NCBI GenBank assembly: GCA_963921425.1
Contig: OY992832.1
Location: 5,332,001 to 5,396,000, forward strand
From: Dryas octopetala
Lineage: Eukaryota; Streptophyta; Magnoliopsida; Rosales; Rosaceae
Length of the DNA stretch: 64,000 nucleotides
Direction of reading: 5' to 3'
Shown here piece by piece: positions 1-12,400 of the stretch. The notes under the pieces are model-generated. The model was not told where the DNA came from and did not search any database. It worked only from the letters and a program-made list of their open reading frames with translations. Position 1 is the stretch's first letter, and each line of letters begins with the position of its first letter. The position numbers and the translations under genes are program-made.

Positions 1-4
1 AAAA

Positions 5-760
5 TTAAGCGAGTTCCGGTGCAGGAGGGAGGTTGAGATCGATTAATCCTCCGCGAGGCAGATCGTGGTGGTTCAGATCGACAACCGAGGACGAGTCCGA
101 GTCGCTCTGGGCCCCACCGGCGAAACCACCCCCACCACTGGTGTGAAACTGATTGTGATCGAATCTCAGCCGCTGATGGAACTGATGACTGTTTACCATC
201 CCGGCTCGGAACACCGAATCGAAGTAGAGCATGTGACTCGCCGCCGCCGCTGCCGACGCCGGCACACCGATGACGGCTCCAGCCGGAACCTGGTGGTGCT
301 GGAACGGGAACCTCATGGCGGAGCCGAATCCGCCGCCACCACTACTAACGACGCCATGTGCGAGATTGAGATCCAACGGCGAGGAATCCACCATCAGATC
401 TGCCGGCTCCCGGCTGGAAGACTCCACCGTGCTGCTCTGGCTCGGGATCTGATTGTTGCTGCCGCTATGATTATTATTATTTTTAGAAGTAACATTGAGA
501 TTGAGAGTCTCTGAGGGGAGGGGGAAGTTAGTCTTGGCCTTGGCGCCGCGGAACTCTCTGGCGGCGGTGTCATAGGCTCGAGCCGCTTCCTCAGCCGTGT
601 CGAAGGTTCCGAGCCAGACCCGGCTTTTCTTGCCCGGGTCCCGGATCTCGGCGGCGTACCTCCCCCACGGTCTCTTCCTCACTCCTCTGAAATGCACCTC
701 CTTCACGTTTCCGTTATTAGGTCTAACGGCGGGGGTGCTGCTCTTATCTCTGGGCGCCAT
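5..760 (-). CDS. ERF4-like: AP2/ERF transcriptional repressor, ERF4-like (group VIII, EAR motifs)
   Basis: Single-exon gene for a 251-aa nuclear DNA-binding repressor of the ethylene-response-factor family, which binds GCC-box promoters. The AP2/ERF domain is at residues ~20-77 and shows [20 protein letters not shown], the [16 protein letters not shown] helix and [16 protein letters not shown] repression motifs are visible: PLDLNLAHG in the middle and [14 protein letters not shown] at the C-terminus, plus DLNHHDLP; in this group they recruit TOPLESS-type corepressors. The rest is Asn/Ser/Gly-rich linker. I start at the MAPRDK methionine (family-typical) rather than the in-frame ATG at 895, because the TATA box at 921-927 puts the transcript start near 890-895. 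Stop TAA is at 5-7, so the gene is complete. Subgroup is confident; the exact orthologue (ERF3/4/8/11) is not. Confidence 0.93.
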   Translation of the reverse strand: MAPRDKSSTPAVRPNNGNVKEVHFRGVRKRPWGRYAAEIRDPGKKSRVWLGTFDTAEEAARAYDTAAREFRGAKAKTNFPLPSETLNLNVTSKNNNNHSGSNNQIPSQSSTVESSSREPADLMVDSSPLDLNLAHGVVSSGGGGFGSAMRFPFQHHQVPAGAVIGVPASAAAAASHMLYFDSVFRAGMVNSHQFHQRLRFDHNQFHTSGGGGFAGGAQSDSDSSSVVDLNHHDLPRGGLIDLNLPPAPELA

Positions 761-920
761 GTTGCAGTAGAACCGAAACGGCGGCGTCCTTTGTTTGAGG
801 GTCGAAGAAGAACAAACCGTGGCTGTGTTTTGTGTTTGGTTGCAGTGAAAATGAAAAGGTCGGAGGAAAGCGAGAGAGCGTAGGGTAGGATGCAATGGAG
901 GAGTGGTAGGGGAGGCTTAG

Positions 921-927
921 TTTTATA
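921..927 (-). promoter_or_regulatory. TATA box of the ERF gene
   Basis: Minus-strand TATAAAA about 160 bp upstream of the chosen ATG; it predicts transcription starting near 890-895. A purine/pyrimidine (GA)n tract follows upstream at ~952-966, and an ACGTGG element lies near 1,073. Confidence 0.6.
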
Positions 928-3312
928 GAGGGGGAGTGGAGGAATTGAAAAGAGAGAGAGAGAGAGAAGCGCACAGTCAACGAGGGATTTGACTGAAATG
1001 GGTTACGGGGGCGGCTAGAGAGACAAAGAGAGAGTGCGTGGTGGCAATTTAGTAATGTTAGTTCCCGTATTACGTGGCATGTGGGTTGTCGACTGAGCAC
1101 ACCCATCATTATTATCATTATTTAACGGCTGCAAACACACTGTTTATTGCGTGCGGTGCTGCTTTCTTAAGTCTCCACGCGCGCGTCACACCACTCATCT
1201 TTCACTCGCTTAAATTTTTTAGGATTTTTGGATTCAACACCTCATCCACTTTAATTTTAGACTTAGTATTTGTGTTTTTCACTTTTTCTAATTTTGATTG
1301 TAACCCCTCCATAAAAATATGATACATACAAGAAATTCACATTTGTTTTTTCTTTTTATCAATTTTTTTTAATAATTGATATATAAAATTATGAGATTTC
1401 AATTTATCTAATCTATAGACAATTTTTGAATTCATTCATAGCCTAATTTCACCTAAGTTGTAGTTTGAAAACTTAGCCACCAAAATTTTCATTGTTGTAA
1501 ATCTTATTGATGGAAGTGGGTTGGCACTTAATTTATCAGTTTTATGTTAAGTTTTAACTTTTTGTCAAAATTACAAATTTAGAACTTAATATACAATCTA
1601 CACAAATTATCTTATACTCTAAACCTATTTAGAAAAATAGGTAAACGTCAAATGAAACGATGCTGATGATACTCAACACTAGAAACCTTTTTTTTTTTTT
1701 AATTGATAATCCACTCTAGAGATTTTTTTGCATAAAAAAAAGTATATAAAAAAAATATACCTATAAATTTTGTATCCATATTATCCAAACATTTTTTCAA
1801 ATTAATTCATGGAAGGTAGCAAATATTTATTATATTCAAGAAAATTAAAAAATATGAGATGTACATCAAAAATGTCAATTAGCTGATATGAACATGTACC
1901 CAAAATTGAATTAAATTTTTAAAAACTGTAGTGATACAATATGCTAATTGATAATTAGGATACATTAAGATGACAAATAAGTGCACCCTAATTATCTATT
2001 TTGAAAAGGAGACTGGTTTATACGCTCGTAGCCGGTTGAACAAGTTGTCTGCATTATCTGCTACCTCGCCGCGTGACTTGGATTATTTTTCATTTTTTTT
2101 TTTTAGTGCTTTTTAATTTAAGGAGGCTACCTTTGGGCTTTGGCGCTTTGTGCTCTTTTTCTCTCTACAGCCTTTTTTGCCCACGCTTTTATCCTCCCTT
2201 TGAAGCGCTCGCTTGGACCAATAGGTGGTGCCTCTAGGCTTATGGAACACTGACACGTGCCACTTGCTTACGCGTGTTCAAGGGAAGCGGAGGAACCTCA
2301 CGCAACCATGCCCAACGTTTCTTTCTAATAACTCGTGTGTGGTTTCTGACAGCAGTATCATTTTTATCCGACAACCCCTCCTTCCACGCCCTTGGGGATT
2401 CGTGACCCACACGCTCTACCGAATTACCACCTTTGAACTGCTTTGAATCCATAAAAGGACCAAGACCCCCCAAATTTACTTTCTTTTAGCCCCCACCAAG
2501 CTGTCTTGTCAAATGTTCACAAAAAGACTTAGCGAGCAAATAATAACAGCATATTTATTCTGCATTCAATTTCTAATTATAATTTTCTTTAAATTTAAAA
2601 ATGGAAAGCAAGTAAATTTGCTTTAAATTCCATTCACGGTATTACCTTCTTAGGATGGATATTATATTATTACGTGTGCCTTACTACAAATGTTTTTTTT
2701 TTTTTTAGTTACTCTCCTAGATTATGATTAGGTTTGAATTTCACCACTTAAATTAAAAATTAAATCAAATTTTTATCTTAATTTATAAAAATTTATAATA
2801 TCACGCCTCCATTTAATTTTGTTAAAATACACATGCGATACAGGTGCCCTATTTTTCAGAATTTTTTTCATGTCATTCCAAGTAGCAAGTGGTCTTTTTA
2901 CATGGAAGTGGATCCTCTGCCCGGTCTAAATAGGAGGTATGAATGGAGTTGGGGAGAGAAAAAAATAGAATGAAAAGAGAAAAATGGAAAGAGGATTAAG
3001 CTTGGAATGGCAATAAAACACATGAAAAATAGGGCACGTGAAACAAAATGTAGGTAAACCCTACACCGTCTTATGCGAGAATCCAACACAATATGGCAGA
3101 TAATGCCTCTTTATGATAACTAATTATGTCTAATATTTGATTAAAACGTATTTAATAGTTAAATATATCTTCTTATTTTTTTCATAAAAAAGAATCCACA
3201 ATACATACTATATATATATACATAACAATTACATTCTAATGAATTACCCAGTTGAGGTTTGAGGATGGTTTTAAAAAGGTAAATATTAGATAATAACGTA
3301 TGTATAGGACCT
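928..3312. other. Intergenic, AT-rich; promoter-like island near 2,030-2,500
   Basis: No convincing gene. The first few hundred bases are ERF upstream sequence. Most of 1,200-2,000 and 2,500-3,300 is AT-rich with homopolymer runs. Between ~2,030 and 2,500 base composition becomes richer in G+C and contains a G-box CACGTG (2,254-2,259), ACGCGTG (2,270-2,276) and a TATA-like CATAAAAGG (~2,451), but no recognisable coding sequence follows on either strand. The short ORFs here have no family features. Confidence 0.6.
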
Positions 3313-3315
3313 TTA

Positions 3316-4128
3316 GGGTATGTTTGGTACATCGTATTAGGCTCTGGATAGGAATAAATAATCTATGTCAGTTGTTTGGTGTCCACTTGTATTATTTAAT
3401 TACCTGACTATGTAAACCAGACTGGGCTTTTAATACTCTCCTTACCTGACTAACTAATACAACACACACACCTAGGATTAGATAATACACGCTTAAATTG
3501 AGAAAACAAAAACACGCTGAAAATCAACAGACGTTATTTTCATCTTCTTCTCCCTAGGGTTTTCTCTGCTATCTTCTCCACAGGTTCTTCTTTTCACTTT
3601 TCTCCAGGTATCCATCTCTCACTCTCTCTCTCTCTCTCTCATACTTTCTCCAATATGCTTCTTCTCTGTTCTTCTCTTTGTTTATATATTTCCTCTTCTA
3701 TGTATGATGTCTAATTATCTCTTCTTATTTTTTCTTTTAAATTTATTCAATAGATTATTTTATTACATTTTTTTGGAAATTAGGTTATGATTTGTTCTTG
3801 AATAAATATGTGCTTATATACTATGTAAAACGTATGATCCTAAGTTCTACAATTATGAGAATGAATTTCCCCATGTCCTATAGATCTTGGCAAAAACAAA
3901 AGAAAAAAAAATCTTGGTTGTATGAATCTTGCCAAAAATAATTTGTGTCATATGAATTTTAATTTTTACTAAGTTATCAAAGAATTAAAAAAATAGTCTG
4001 ATCCGCTGCTATCCGACAGAGCACCAAACGCCTGATAATATTATGGATAAACAGTCAGTACTCTCCGGAATAGATTAATACTATCCGACAGAAATTAGTC
4101 AATACAGTCCGACGTACCAAACGAGCCC
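3316..4128. mobile_element. PIF/Harbinger-like non-autonomous element (MITE-type), 813 bp
   Basis: Flanked by a TTA target duplication (3,313-3,315 and 4,129-4,131). Terminal inverted repeats read GGGTATGTTTGGTACATCG at the left and, as reverse complement, GGGCTCGTTTGGTACGTCG at the right (15 of 19 identical). Subterminal inverted similarity continues inward (TTTGGTG-type blocks near 3,375 and 4,025; CTGGATAGG versus CTATCCGACAG). No transposase ORF. The inside holds a CT-rich tract (~3,610-3,640) and a stretch resembling a 5' leader. TTA duplications with GGG-starting TIRs are typical of PIF/Harbinger (Tourist) elements. Confidence 0.85.
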
Positions 4129-4131
4129 TTA

Positions 4132-5786
4132 GTGTAAACCAAATGAAAATGCTACTAACAACGCATCAATAGTTTGCAATTAAAAAAATATTGTGCAGGA
4201 ACTTGCTGTTATATATTAGATCTCGCGTGTTATATATTAATTTGTCAACTCAACGTGTTAGCATGCAAGAAAATAGCTCTAATTGTAGTCACGCGTTATT
4301 TTAGAGTTAAAATATAAAATTAATTATCTCCTACTACATGACAACTTTTATATTTACCTTCAATTATACATATTGTTTAAACTTAACATACTTTTCATAT
4401 TTTGGGGGTCAGTTGTCCTTTATTAACCCACATTAAATAACCATTTTTCCATTTTTTTTTATATAATATTTAATATTTATCTTTTTCTTTTCCAATATAG
4501 TTTGTATGTTGTTTGGCTATGTTTTTAGAATCTCTGTATTTCCAAATCTCACAAGCTCCAGATCTCTCTCTCTCTCTCTGTGCTTGATCGAAGCCTTCTA
4601 GATCTGCTCTGACCACTCCGACTTCTCCTCGATTGGGGATGATCACAGCTTGTGGTACGTAGACTCCTACTTTGATTTTTTATCAGTAGAAGATTCTTGA
4701 TTTTTTTTTTTAAGCTCAATTTCTGAAACTGCAATTTCTAGAACATTGCAAGTGAACTGAAACAGCAGTTTATTGGAGTTGCAGTTACTAACTGCAGTTT
4801 TTGAAACTGCAAATGAACTGAAACTGCAGTTTATTTGAGTTGCAAGCTTGCAGTTGCAGTGTAAGTGAAACTGTAGTTTATTTGAGCTGCAGGCTTGCAG
4901 TTACTAACTGCAAGTGAAACTGCAGTTTCTGAAACTGCAAAGTGAACTGAAAGCAGTTTGTGAACTGAAACTGCAGTTTTTTTGGAGTTGCAGGCTTGCA
5001 GTTGCAGAACGATGCTTGTGAGTGAAAATGAACAATTGTCGATTTGGTAAAATTGAAGAAAGAGATTGATTTGGCAAAGAAAAGAAGAAGATCAGTTTTG
5101 GGCTATTTGTGTAGTTGGTTTGGTTGTGATGCGTTTCTTTTGGAAGGTGTCCGCATGTTATATTTTGGGCTGGTAGATAGTGTCCACAAGTTAATAAAAA
5201 TAGATTGAGTGGTTTTGATTAATATTTTGTTTTATTAGTACCTTATAAATTTATAATTAATGAACTCTAAAATATAATTGGATCATATATCATGGTTGCT
5301 TTTTTGACAAGTATATATATAAGCCATTAGGTTACATTTATAACATGATTTGATTCAAGGGGTATTTGATTGTGGGTTTGATTCAAATTAATTTCAGTGT
5401 GTAGGGGGTCGAAGAGCATCGATCAGCAGTAGTTGCAGTACGTATATGCTATTTTGTTTGTAAATTTCAATTAGGCTTGGTCCCCATAAGACATTTCCTC
5501 ATTCATTGAGAGAGGGGTATAGCTTTATGTGTCAAATACTTTGTCCTTTTCAATTGGATGTGCATCAAAACCTCTCTTTAATGTGGAGAAAATGACGTTG
5601 GCTCTATGAGCTTGGCCATAACCACAATTTTTTTGTGTGGACCTGGAAAAGAGCTCTTCTGTTTATTTATGCAATTAAAACCAAAAGAAAATAAATCAGC
5701 TAAAAACTAAAAGCCAAAAAGGAGTAAGAAAAGGTTCATTAGGAGCATCTGTATCATCCACGTGATAAACGACTTCTATTATTAGT
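4132..5786. other. Intergenic with leader-like and CTGCAGTT-repeat DNA
   Basis: No protein gene recognised. Around 4,545-4,655 there is a CT-repeat-containing, leader-like stretch ending near a GTACG donor-like site, and ~5,398-5,440 has an AG-bounded short block; these could be parts of an untranslated transcript, but this is speculative. The repeat block 4,719-5,006 is described separately. Confidence 0.5.
4719..5006. repeat. Degenerate tandem repeat rich in AACTGCAGTTT / GCAGTTGCAG units
   Basis: Roughly 290 bp of interspersed copies of GAAACTGCAGTTT, AGTTGCAG, GCTTGCAG and GTGAACTGAAACTGCAG. The core AACTGCAGTT is self-complementary, so single strands could fold into many short hairpins. 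Spacing is irregular (about 25-70 bp), so it is not a simple satellite. No coding potential. Confidence 0.75.
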
Positions 5787-6633
5787 GGGGTGATTCTATT
5801 CACTTAAAATACTCCTCATCCATACATACCCCAATTTGAAAAGTTAAAACTTTGATTCGATATTATAGCATATGTATTTCTAAAACATTATTAAAAATTC
5901 GTTTCCTCTTCGCCTAAAGACCTTTGAGATATTGCATTGAAGATTAACCAACAGTCATTGATGATTCACTTATATTTTTTTCAACTTTTTAATTGGAATG
6001 ACTAAATAATTTGTATGAAGTATTATGAATTTGAAATGATCACCAAATACAATGAATTATTTGAAATTCATGCATTTCTCTATATATATTGTTCTATACA
6101 AATGCAAAATTTTATGTAACCTTAACGTTATATTTAGGCAATTCAATATGTGCTTCAACTAAATTCTCTATATATGAATTCTTACATCTAAATTGAAGTT
6201 TGCATTTTTGTTTTTCAAATTTTTTCTTTCATTTAACCACAATTAATTTAAATACTGAGAGAGAATAAGGAAACGTCATAGTTCAATCTTATCTAAATAT
6301 ATATATAAAAAAATTATATCTTTCACAAAAATTTGAAAAATCAACTTTCGTTATTGTATTTATTGAAAATTTGACGTTTGCCACAGAAAAAAAAAAACAC
6401 TAAAGAATTATTAAAAAGAAAAAAAAAAAGATGCCAGCCCTTTTGGCATTGTCTCCATAGATGGCTTGCTTTCTTTTAATTCTAATTTTTTATTTTAGAA
6501 ACATTCTTAATGTTTAGGGTTTAATTCTCTAATAATTTTAAAGAGAAATATATATAAATTCCGTATTAAAATATTAATTAATTAAATGGGGTGAAGAGTA
6601 TTACAGGGGTGAATTGGTTCACCATTGTCATTT
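5787..6633. mobile_element. Candidate TIR element (MITE), ~0.84 kb
   Basis: The left end (GGGGTGATTCTATTCAC, then AATACTC and TCATCC) is matched in inverted orientation at the right end, whose reverse complement reads ATGGTGAACCAATTCACC, then AATACTC and TTCACCCC. The shared core runs about 35 bp with gaps. The interior is AT-rich and non-coding. I could not identify an exact target-site duplication, so the borders and superfamily (hAT or Mutator would be guesses) are uncertain. Confidence 0.5.
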
Positions 6634-9456
6634 TAATTAGGACGCAGTTTGAGTGAGCTGTTTGTCATGGAACAAAAATTTCCAAGACTTTCTTTTCTTG
6701 TCATTACCAAATTGGTATACTTTATTTTATTCCCTTTGTGGCTTTGTGAAATGTTGGAGGTGAAATTATGCACTAATCTTTGTTTCATTTGGCCAGAATT
6801 ATCACTATTCTTATCCTTTCCATTATCCCAGGATGTCAAACAAAGTTTCCTTCCTATATAGTCTAATCATTTCTTTTTTTAGTCTCTTTCCTTATTGCTT
6901 CCTATCTAATTTTTAATGCTAGTCCTTTCATGGTTGGATACTGGTCTATTTAATTTTAAATATAATTCCATTTATAGTTATATATATATATCTAGAAAAA
7001 CATAAATCAGAAAATTTGGTTTTGATGTTTTCTAGAACAACCACCGGATGATGGATCTACACACAAGTACACAAGCACTGAATAATATTGAATACATACA
7101 GCTCATCTTGGCCGCCAATAAATAAATCGCAGATCTTCCGCTGGAAAATAAAAATAAAAATAAAAACTGCAACAATATTTTTGGTGCCGGAGGTGTGTTG
7201 GGAAAGGACCCATCAAATATCAGCGTCAAGATTGATTGGATTATTATCTGTATGTATCTTCTGTTGTGCATTATATTATTAAAAAGATAAAGCATGCATA
7301 TTTAATATGTTAATAAGGGTGGGCTCGTTACGTGCCAAGTGGCAAAGATCCAAGAAGCCAACGCGGTGGTGGTAGATATTGAGATAAGCATAGCATGGAG
7401 TTATGGACTATAGACTATAGACTATGGACTAGAGTATAGAGAGATTATATAGAGAGAGTTGGAGGTGAAACACATTGTCTAATAATACGTGGCCCCACAT
7501 TGTTGACAAGCTAGCTACTCCAACTTTATTAGGCCACCATCACAGCAACAGCTGAATTACGCACGTTAATGTGCCATTCAAGTTTACTGGATGTGACTTT
7601 TATTTATTTATTTTGTGAATATTGTTTTTTATTTTGTATACATCTAGATACACTGCTATTTAATATATTATTGTTAAGATTATAGGAAGCAGTCAAACTT
7701 ACATATTGTGATATTGGTATGAGTCACGAGTTCATGAATGATGACATGTTGTGGTGGTAGCTAGACCTTGGGTTTTGCTTTCTTCGAGCAATTAATGTAA
7801 TGAATATCTATTATACCAAAAAAAGCACACAAATAAATTAGAGTCTATAGATAGAGGGTGTGAAGTGTGAAGTGTATATTGGGTATGAAAACGAGGGTGG
7901 GTGGTGGAGTCAAGTCAAGCATTTTGCAAATATGTTGGCTAATTAATGAGACCATTTATGGCGTGTTGACTATATGTCTTGAATTTTTCAACGTGCAAGT
8001 GATGCTCGGAGCCCTGGACTTCTTCTGCGGATTTTCCCTTCTTGGTCAAAATTACAAGTAATGTGGGTTTTAAATTTTTAATTGGTGCGCTCTAAACTCA
8101 ACCAAAACATTTAATATAACAACAAATTAATGTTGTGAATTGATGATTGTTGTAATTATAATTTTATAACGAATGGTTTATTGACGTTACAAAGTTGAAG
8201 CTTAAGGAAAACATAGTTGGAACCGAAAGAAAATAATTATGAGTTGAAAGCAAGATATTAATGATATATTAGTGGTTCAGCTGGTGGGAAATTGGAATAG
8301 AAGGAAAGTTGTCATCACCTGCAGGTGCTGCTGCTCACTGTTGATATGTAAATGTGGTAATAGTTTCAACAACGATATGTATTATAGCCTAACTTAAAGA
8401 TTATGCATTGACTTGATCAATATATTCCTACCTTACTGAATACAGAATATTTGTATTTGGCAATAATTTAATAATGAAATGAAGATGTCACTCCATTTGG
8501 TCTCCTAATTTTCGTAAATGCTATGTGGGTTGTTATGTGCAACTTAAATAGGAGGGAGTGAAGGATAAAAATCTATACAGGAAATTAGGTGGGATTCCTT
8601 CATATTCATTTTTCGATCTTATATAGAAACTTATGACATTTTTTTTAATGGATTCAGCCCTTTGACTGTTTATCAATTTTCCATCTCAAGCTTCATGAGT
8701 CAACTTATAGAAGGAGTTTCCAACACCCACGTCTGTAGTAAGAATTCGATTTTTACCTTGTAGGATTCTTTATAGCCATGTCTTTGATCAGGTGACGCTC
8801 TCTCAAGTTGAATAGTTTGTAGGGAGAATTTGAGATTAAAATTTCTCCGACATTATAGACAGAAATGTCTAAACAAATAGCTAATTGGTGAATTTTGATG
8901 ATTCGGGTTTACCTCAGGGACTCCCTTGAGTGTGGCCCATTGTACAAGAAGATTACGCGTAAGGGCTTAGTTTACATTGGGCTTTAGCTCATGGTATCTA
9001 TCCCCAGCCTTCAAAAAGGAAGGGAAGAAGGATAAAAAACGGTAAAAAACCAACAAATCTAAAGGAAACAACAAGTAATAAACGGTGACACGTGGCGAAA
9101 GAAGAAAGGAAGCCGTCAGCCGCCAGCCGCCTACAATTTCGAAGTCTTTGTTCCCACTGCGTTACGGGCGGAGTCTAGGCTCCAAATAAAACCATTGAAG
9201 AAGGGAAACGAGTCACTTTCAGTAATAAATTAACCCAAAAGAAATATTCAATCTTAAACAAATAAAAATAACGAATACAATTTTGTCTCAATCTCTCAGA
9301 TCGTTGAAAGCTCAAAAACCAGAGACCCAAGACCACTCCGGTGGGTCTTCGCCTTCTTCTTCTTAGTACTTCATTAACAAGAACCCTTCAACACTCTCAG
9401 ACGAGTCAGAGCTCGCAATCAACTCGCTAGTCGCCGTCCGATTGCTTCCGAAATCG
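6634..9456. other. Intergenic upstream of the NSL1-like gene
   Basis: AT-rich; contains a short imperfect tandem of GACTATAGACTATGGACTA type near 7,405-7,432. No convincing gene: the ORFs at 7,867-8,061 and elsewhere have no recognisable domain. The last ~250 bp (from ~9,210) should contain the promoter and 5' leader of the downstream MACPF gene. Confidence 0.55.
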
Positions 9457-12400
9457 ATGGCTGTCAATGCGCCTCGCTTCGATCCCCAGTCGGCCGCCCA
9501 GAAGGCCGTCGCGGTAATCGGGTCCGGGTACGACCTCGGCAACGATATCCGGTTGAACGCTTGCAAGTCGGTACTGATCGAGCTGGACCGGACCCGGACC
9601 CGGGACCTCGTGCTCCCGGGTGGGGCCGTCGTGCCCGACGTGTCCACGTCCATTAAGTGCGATAAAGGCGAGCGCACCAGGTTCCGCTCCGATGTCGTTT
9701 CGTTCAATCAGGTTTTTTTTTTCTTTCTTAGAATTGAAAGTTCGTTATCTGTTTTGGCGGGAACTAGTGTTTGGGTTTTGATTATTCTCAAATTTGTGAC
9801 CGGTTGCTCTGGTGAAAGAATTGGAGAATGTTATGTTTATGGGAAGCTGGAAATGGGTGTCTTTCAAAAGATGAAATGGTCACATTTGGTGAAGTGGGTT
9901 TTCTTACTATTTTCGTGTTATGTATTATGGAGTTGGGAAATTCGAAATGAAGCATGCTGAATTTATTGACTTTCTAGTGATTTATAGGCAGAAAGTGAGC
10001 ATTTTGCTTCATTCCTAAAGAATTTCATTTGGCACAAACACACAAACACAAGTTTCAATTACTTCATCGCTCTCTTCTTGATTTATCCGAGAATGCTAAT
10101 TTTCTTTACTACTTGTTATAGTGGAATAATAGGCCCCTAGTAGTTGTTAATTATAATGAGGCTTTGTTTTCCTCAAAATTTATCTATATTGGTTGTACCG
10201 TTGTATTCCAGATGTCAGAGAAATTCAATCAGGAAATGTCTTTATCAGGCAAAATTCCCTCCGGCTTGTTCAATGCTATGTTTAACTTCACCAGCGGCTG
10301 GCAGAAGGATGCAGCTCCCACAAAAGGTCTTGCTTTAGATGGTTGGCTAATAACTCTCTATAACATTGAGTTATCAAGATCCCACATAACACTATCCGAG
10401 CATGTGAAACGAGAAGTTCCTCCTTTCTGGGATCCTGTTGCCCTTGCTTCGTAAGATTTCTTATATGGAAAGCTTAATTTGTCCATGCCTTTAAATTCAT
10501 TGTGGATCCAAGTGGAGTTTATTTGTGAACAGCAACTAATTTATGAAAACCCTCAGTCATTTGATTTTTAACCTGCCATTGAATTCAACTCTTTAACACC
10601 AGTTGTAACTGGTGATGTTTTTTGGTAAGGATAATTCTTGATGTTTAATAATATGATTTCCAGGTTCATTGAGAAATACGGTACTCATATTGTTGTTGGG
10701 GTGAAGATGGGTGGAAAGGATATAGTTCATATAAAGCAGTTACAAAATTCAACTCTTCAGCCCACTGAAGTGCAGAAATTGTTAAAGCAATTAGCTGATG
10801 AGAGATTTTCTGAAGCTGTAAAGGAAACTTTTGTATCGAATTCTGCTGATTTATCAGGAAAAATGAAGGTAAGCAGAATTTTAAGATTGATCATTTTTAC
10901 CTACTGTTGGCATTATTGTGGTGCTTATAAGGAGGAAGGGAGAGAACACTACCAAAAGATTGGAGGACAGGAAATTTTCTGATTAAGAAAAGTACATAAA
11001 CTAAGGAAAGGTCCTTAGTTGCAGCCTTTTGCAGATAACTTTTTTTGTAAAATATATACATTCGTCTATACCCTTAAAACTAGTGCAGAAGAATAGGGGT
11101 TCAATAAAATTTTGAATTGCTATTACCTTGTATCTTTTTGTTAGAACATTATGGGCTACTGTTTAATCTTGATACACAAATTATGAAGATGGGAGTTGTG
11201 GAAATTGATGAGGTAACTTTGTTTTACTTAAAAATCTATCTCCATTGTTTCAGGTTGACCATTCTACGCCCTGGGATCTTCATAAAACATTTGCGGCCTC
11301 AATAAGGCCACATATCATCACTCACTCAAAGAATGATGTAAGCCTTTTGGTGTCCACTTCAACAGTTTTTTCACAATCTGCACAAATATGAAACAATCAG
11401 CCTGCTTTGAATAGACTAAGATTTCTATATTTTCTCATTTAATGCAGGATATGGTGACCATTTGTGTTCGAAGGGGAGGTGTTGATATTGGTCAAAGTCA
11501 TAACCAGTGGCTTTCGACTGTATCACAGTCACCTAATGCCACATCAATGTCCTTTGTGCCCATAACTTCACTTTTGGGTGGTGTCCAAGGCAATGGATTT
11601 CTTAATCATGCAGTCAATCTCTACCTTAGATGTGAGTATGCAATTTTTTGTAATGTCATCTTTGTCTCCCTATGGCTAAATGTCCAAGTCAGCTGCGTTG
11701 TTTTTTTTCCAATTAAAAGTGTGAATACTATTTTTATTTCTATGATAAATCTTGCAGATAAACCACCAATAGAGGAACTCCATCAATTTTTAGAATTTCA
11801 ATTACCACGGCAGTGGGCTCCAGTGTATAGTGATCTGCCTCTTGGTCTCAGGCGCAGAAAACATGTGTCCCCATCACTTCAGTTCACTTTTATGGGCCCC
11901 AAGCTATATGTTAACACTATTAAGGTAGTAATATCATGTGATATAGAATATTGACATAGTAATTACTGATAGCATGCTGGAGATTCTTAGTTTACATTGT
12001 ATATTTTATCAAGTGATGAAGTACTTGAGAAAATTTTAAACTGAAAAATTGTGTCAATGAGTTGATAGATGCAGCTATTACTTGCCTTGATGAAATCTAT
12101 ATGGACTCTCAGAAAACTATTGCCTTGATGTCTTTGTTTGTGCAGCCACTTTTCATCGATCCCAGTACTCAAGCATATCATTGCATACACTAATTCCTCG
12201 TTACAGTCTGGTTTCTAATTTTACAATTTTCAGGTTGATACCGGAAATCGACCTGTGACAGGAATCCGTTTGTACCTTGAAGGTAAGAAAAGTGACCATC
12301 TGGCAATCCATCTTCAGCATCTTTCAACACTTCCCACTAGCCTACAACTCTCAGATGATCACAGTTATGAGCCCATTGACGAGCCAGAACGAGGCTACTT

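Noticed and set aside
761..895. In-frame upstream extension of the ERF protein (ATG at 895)
   Set aside because: The TATA box at 921-927 places transcription start at about this ATG, the extra 45 residues are not ERF-like, and MAPRDK is the family-typical start.
7867..8061. 64-codon ORF (+) in the gene-poor region
   Set aside because: No family resemblance and no splice or promoter support.
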